From positions 1 to 15,754 of the forward strand of contig CAKRUB010000049.1 in the NCBI GenBank assembly GCA_934402375.1: 15,754 bases of DNA. Reading direction: 5' to 3'. Below, piece after piece: positions 15,308 to 15,754 of the stretch. The translations under genes were made by a program, and so were the position numbers. The first letter of the stretch is position 1, and every line of letters starts with the position of its first letter. Origin of the DNA: an uncultured Acetatifactor sp. (GTDB taxonomy: Bacteria; Bacillota; Clostridia; Lachnospirales; Lachnospiraceae). Below the pieces are notes generated by a model. It made no database searches, was not told where the DNA came from, and saw only the letters and a program-made list of their open reading frames with translations.

Positions 15308-15333
15308 CAACGGGAAGACGGTGTGGTTATATA
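15304..15333 (+). promoter_or_regulatory. Predicted promoter overlapping the PlsC-like stop codon
   Basis: A perfect TTGACA (15304-15309) overlaps the TGA stop at 15305-15307; TATATA (15328-15333) follows after 18 bases. The start would be near 15340. It would drive the region ending at the terminator at 15577-15606. Confidence 0.5.
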
Positions 15334-15387
15334 GGCTTATTAAAAGAGAGTGAGGAATGTTTTTGTCGTCGGTAATTGTAAAGGTAA

Positions 15388-15510
15388 ATGCAAAATAAAT
15401 ATTGCAGGGTGAGCATTCGGGATTTCAGGCTCGAAGTGTGCCCAGATACCATTACAGTTGCGATGGACAGAGTTTGCAATCGGCGGGATTTAATGCAGAT
15501 TGATACATAG
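15388..15510 (+). CDS. Candidate small protein, 40 residues, function unknown
   Basis: An ORF from ATG at 15388 to TAG has an AAAGG four bases before the start and codon use like the neighbouring genes. The peptide has charged and hydrophobic residues mixed as in a folded protein, includes the stretch DRVCNRRDLMQIDT, and has three cysteines spaced exactly 12 residues apart (6, 18, 30). There is no signal peptide or membrane segment. I do not recognise it. It could also be chance, or the remnant of a longer gene. Confidence 0.3.
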   Translation: MQNKYCRVSIRDFRLEVCPDTITVAMDRVCNRRDLMQIDT

Positions 15511-15511
15511 A

Positions 15512-15622
15512 ATGAGCGCGGGTGAGCTAACCTTTGATAGGCTGGCGAACGGCGGTTATGAAGGAAACGATTGGCGGAGCATGGCTGTATGGCTGTGCTC
15601 TTTTTTGCGTGTATCATTATAG
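15512..15622 (+). CDS. Candidate small ORF, 36 residues, doubtful
   Basis: An ORF from ATG at 15512 begins one base after the previous stop and in another reading frame, ending in TAG. It runs straight through the terminator hairpin, which counts against it being a real gene. No strong ribosome binding site precedes it. It may be the frameshifted continuation of the ORF at 15388. Confidence 0.15.
   Translation: MSAGELTFDRLANGGYEGNDWRSMAVWLCSFLRVSL
15577..15606 (+). terminator. Intrinsic terminator
   Basis: GAGCATGGCT pairs with GGCTGTGCTC (ten pairs including G-U pairs) around a GTAT loop, followed by six T. It ends whatever is transcribed from the promoter at 15304. Confidence 0.85.
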
Positions 15623-15639
15623 CAGAGAGAGGGATTGAA

Positions 15640-15717
15640 ATGAATCAGACGGAAAAAATTTTGGAATTTGATAAAATAAACCTAGATTATTCACGGCTCA
15701 GCCGTGAAAGTGGCTGA
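15640..15717 (+). pseudogene. Start of a gene resembling a MutS-family protein, apparently interrupted
   Basis: An ATG with AGAGAGGGA seven to eight bases upstream opens a frame whose first residues, MNQTEKILEFDKI, resemble the N-terminus of MutS2-like or MutS-related ATPases (typically a ...LEFDKI start). The likeness ends after about 13 residues, and the frame stops at codon 26, inside a region of two tight hairpins. The simplest reading is that a mobile element has entered the gene just after its start, so that the rest of the gene would lie beyond it, outside the window. With so few residues the identity is weak; a short unrelated peptide cannot be excluded. Confidence 0.35.
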
Positions 15718-15754
15718 AAGCCACATAGTTACTGTATTTTAGCTGAATATTGCT
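15673..15754. mobile_element. Possible end of an IS200/IS605-type element (runs off the window)
   Basis: Two consecutive stems lie within 35 bases: TTCACGGC-TCA-GCCGTGAA (15690-15708, eight pairs) and GTGGCT-GAA-AGCCAC (15710-15724, six pairs). Such small subterminal hairpins are typical of IS200/IS605 ends, which the TnpA transposase binds as single strands and which lack terminal inverted repeats. A TTGAT, the target of ISDra2-like members, lies at 15668-15672, so the boundary could be there; it could also be a few bases later. No transposase is visible before the window ends, and left versus right end cannot be told. Confidence 0.4.

Larger units (their letters stand above)
15340..15606 (+). 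other. Candidate non-coding or leader transcript of unknown type
   Basis: This stretch lies between a predicted promoter and a strong terminator and holds no standard-size gene. I see several local stems, for example TGCAA/TTGCA (15389-15406), GCTG-GCGAA-CGGC (about 15541-15553) and a possible long-range CAATCG/CGATTG pair. It contains no T-box GGTGG, no tmRNA or RNase P core and no riboswitch core that I know. It may be an unrecognised small RNA, a leader of the gene at 15640, or a carrier of the small ORFs listed separately. Confidence 0.3.

Noticed and set aside
14261..15310. Long minus-strand open frame (349 codons) opposite the PlsC-like gene
   Set aside because: The plus strand carries catalytic and zinc-binding motifs; the minus frame has no recognisable motif and no binding site.
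15463..15486. GGACAGAG motif suggesting a glycine riboswitch
   Set aside because: The surrounding conserved stems and second aptamer features are missing, and no glycine-related gene follows.
15520..15531. GGTGAGCTAACC resembling a piece of rRNA
   Set aside because: Only a 12-base near-palindrome; flanking sequence does not match 16S or 23S rRNA.
15327..15617. Minus-strand open frame (96 codons) in the right-hand intergenic region
   Set aside because: No ribosome binding site or motif; it runs through the terminator hairpin, and the promoter and terminator point to plus-strand transcription.
1..15754. CRISPR arrays, tRNA genes, prophage or toxin-antitoxin modules
   Set aside because: I looked for spaced repeats, tRNA T-loop sequences, phage structural genes and small paired ORFs and found none that I could support.

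Overview
The window looks like a chromosomal segment of a Gram-positive gut-type Clostridia, most likely Lachnospiraceae. This rests on strong AGGAGG-type ribosome binding sites, rich use of AGG/AGA/CGG arginine codons, an MsmK/UgpC-type sugar ABC ATPase beside a PucR/CdaR-type regulator, a DUF624 (YesL-like) membrane protein, a LytTR/GHKL two-component pair and a small-type SRP RNA. Species cannot be fixed from the sequence. Nearly all of it is coding.

Layout. (1) 70-996, minus: a tyrosine recombinase with all catalytic residues, reading away from 1263-3291, plus: a LytTR response regulator and an overlapping GHKL sensor kinase (AgrA/AgrC type). This left part looks more AT-rich than what follows. 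(2) 3427-5783, plus: a two-gene unit for GDP-mannose 4,6-dehydratase and mannose-1-phosphate guanylyltransferase, meeting head-on at 5806-6801, minus, a PseB-type UDP-GlcNAc 4,6-dehydratase. A 21-bp perfect inverted repeat ends both units. These genes make nucleotide sugars for surface glycans, but the enzymes that would finish the pathways are not here. (3) 6999-9191, plus: an alpha/beta hydrolase, a GNAT acetyltransferase and a DUF624 membrane protein in a tight cluster. (4) 9427-11752, plus: the shared sugar-importer ATPase, a terminator, then a PucR-family regulator with its own promoter. (5) 11809-12801, plus: a poorly known protein with two conserved ends and a low-complexity linker; its start codon lies just after a terminator-like hairpin. 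(6) 12811-13881, minus: a PflA-like radical SAM protein preceded by the SRP RNA gene (ffs). (7) 14015-15307, plus: a PlsC-type acyltransferase with a C-terminal zinc-ribbon domain. (8) 15304-15754: a promoter, a short region with two unconfirmed small ORFs or an unknown small RNA, a strong terminator, and the first codons of a gene that resembles the start of a MutS-family protein. That gene appears cut short by DNA carrying two consecutive hairpins, like a transposon end of the IS200/IS605 type, which continues past the window.

The gene set mixes surface-sugar supply, carbohydrate uptake and housekeeping functions. I found no obvious new multi-gene defence or biosynthetic system. The least explained parts are the 15.3-15.75 kb region, the protein at 11809-12801 and the recombinase/two-component region at the left edge.
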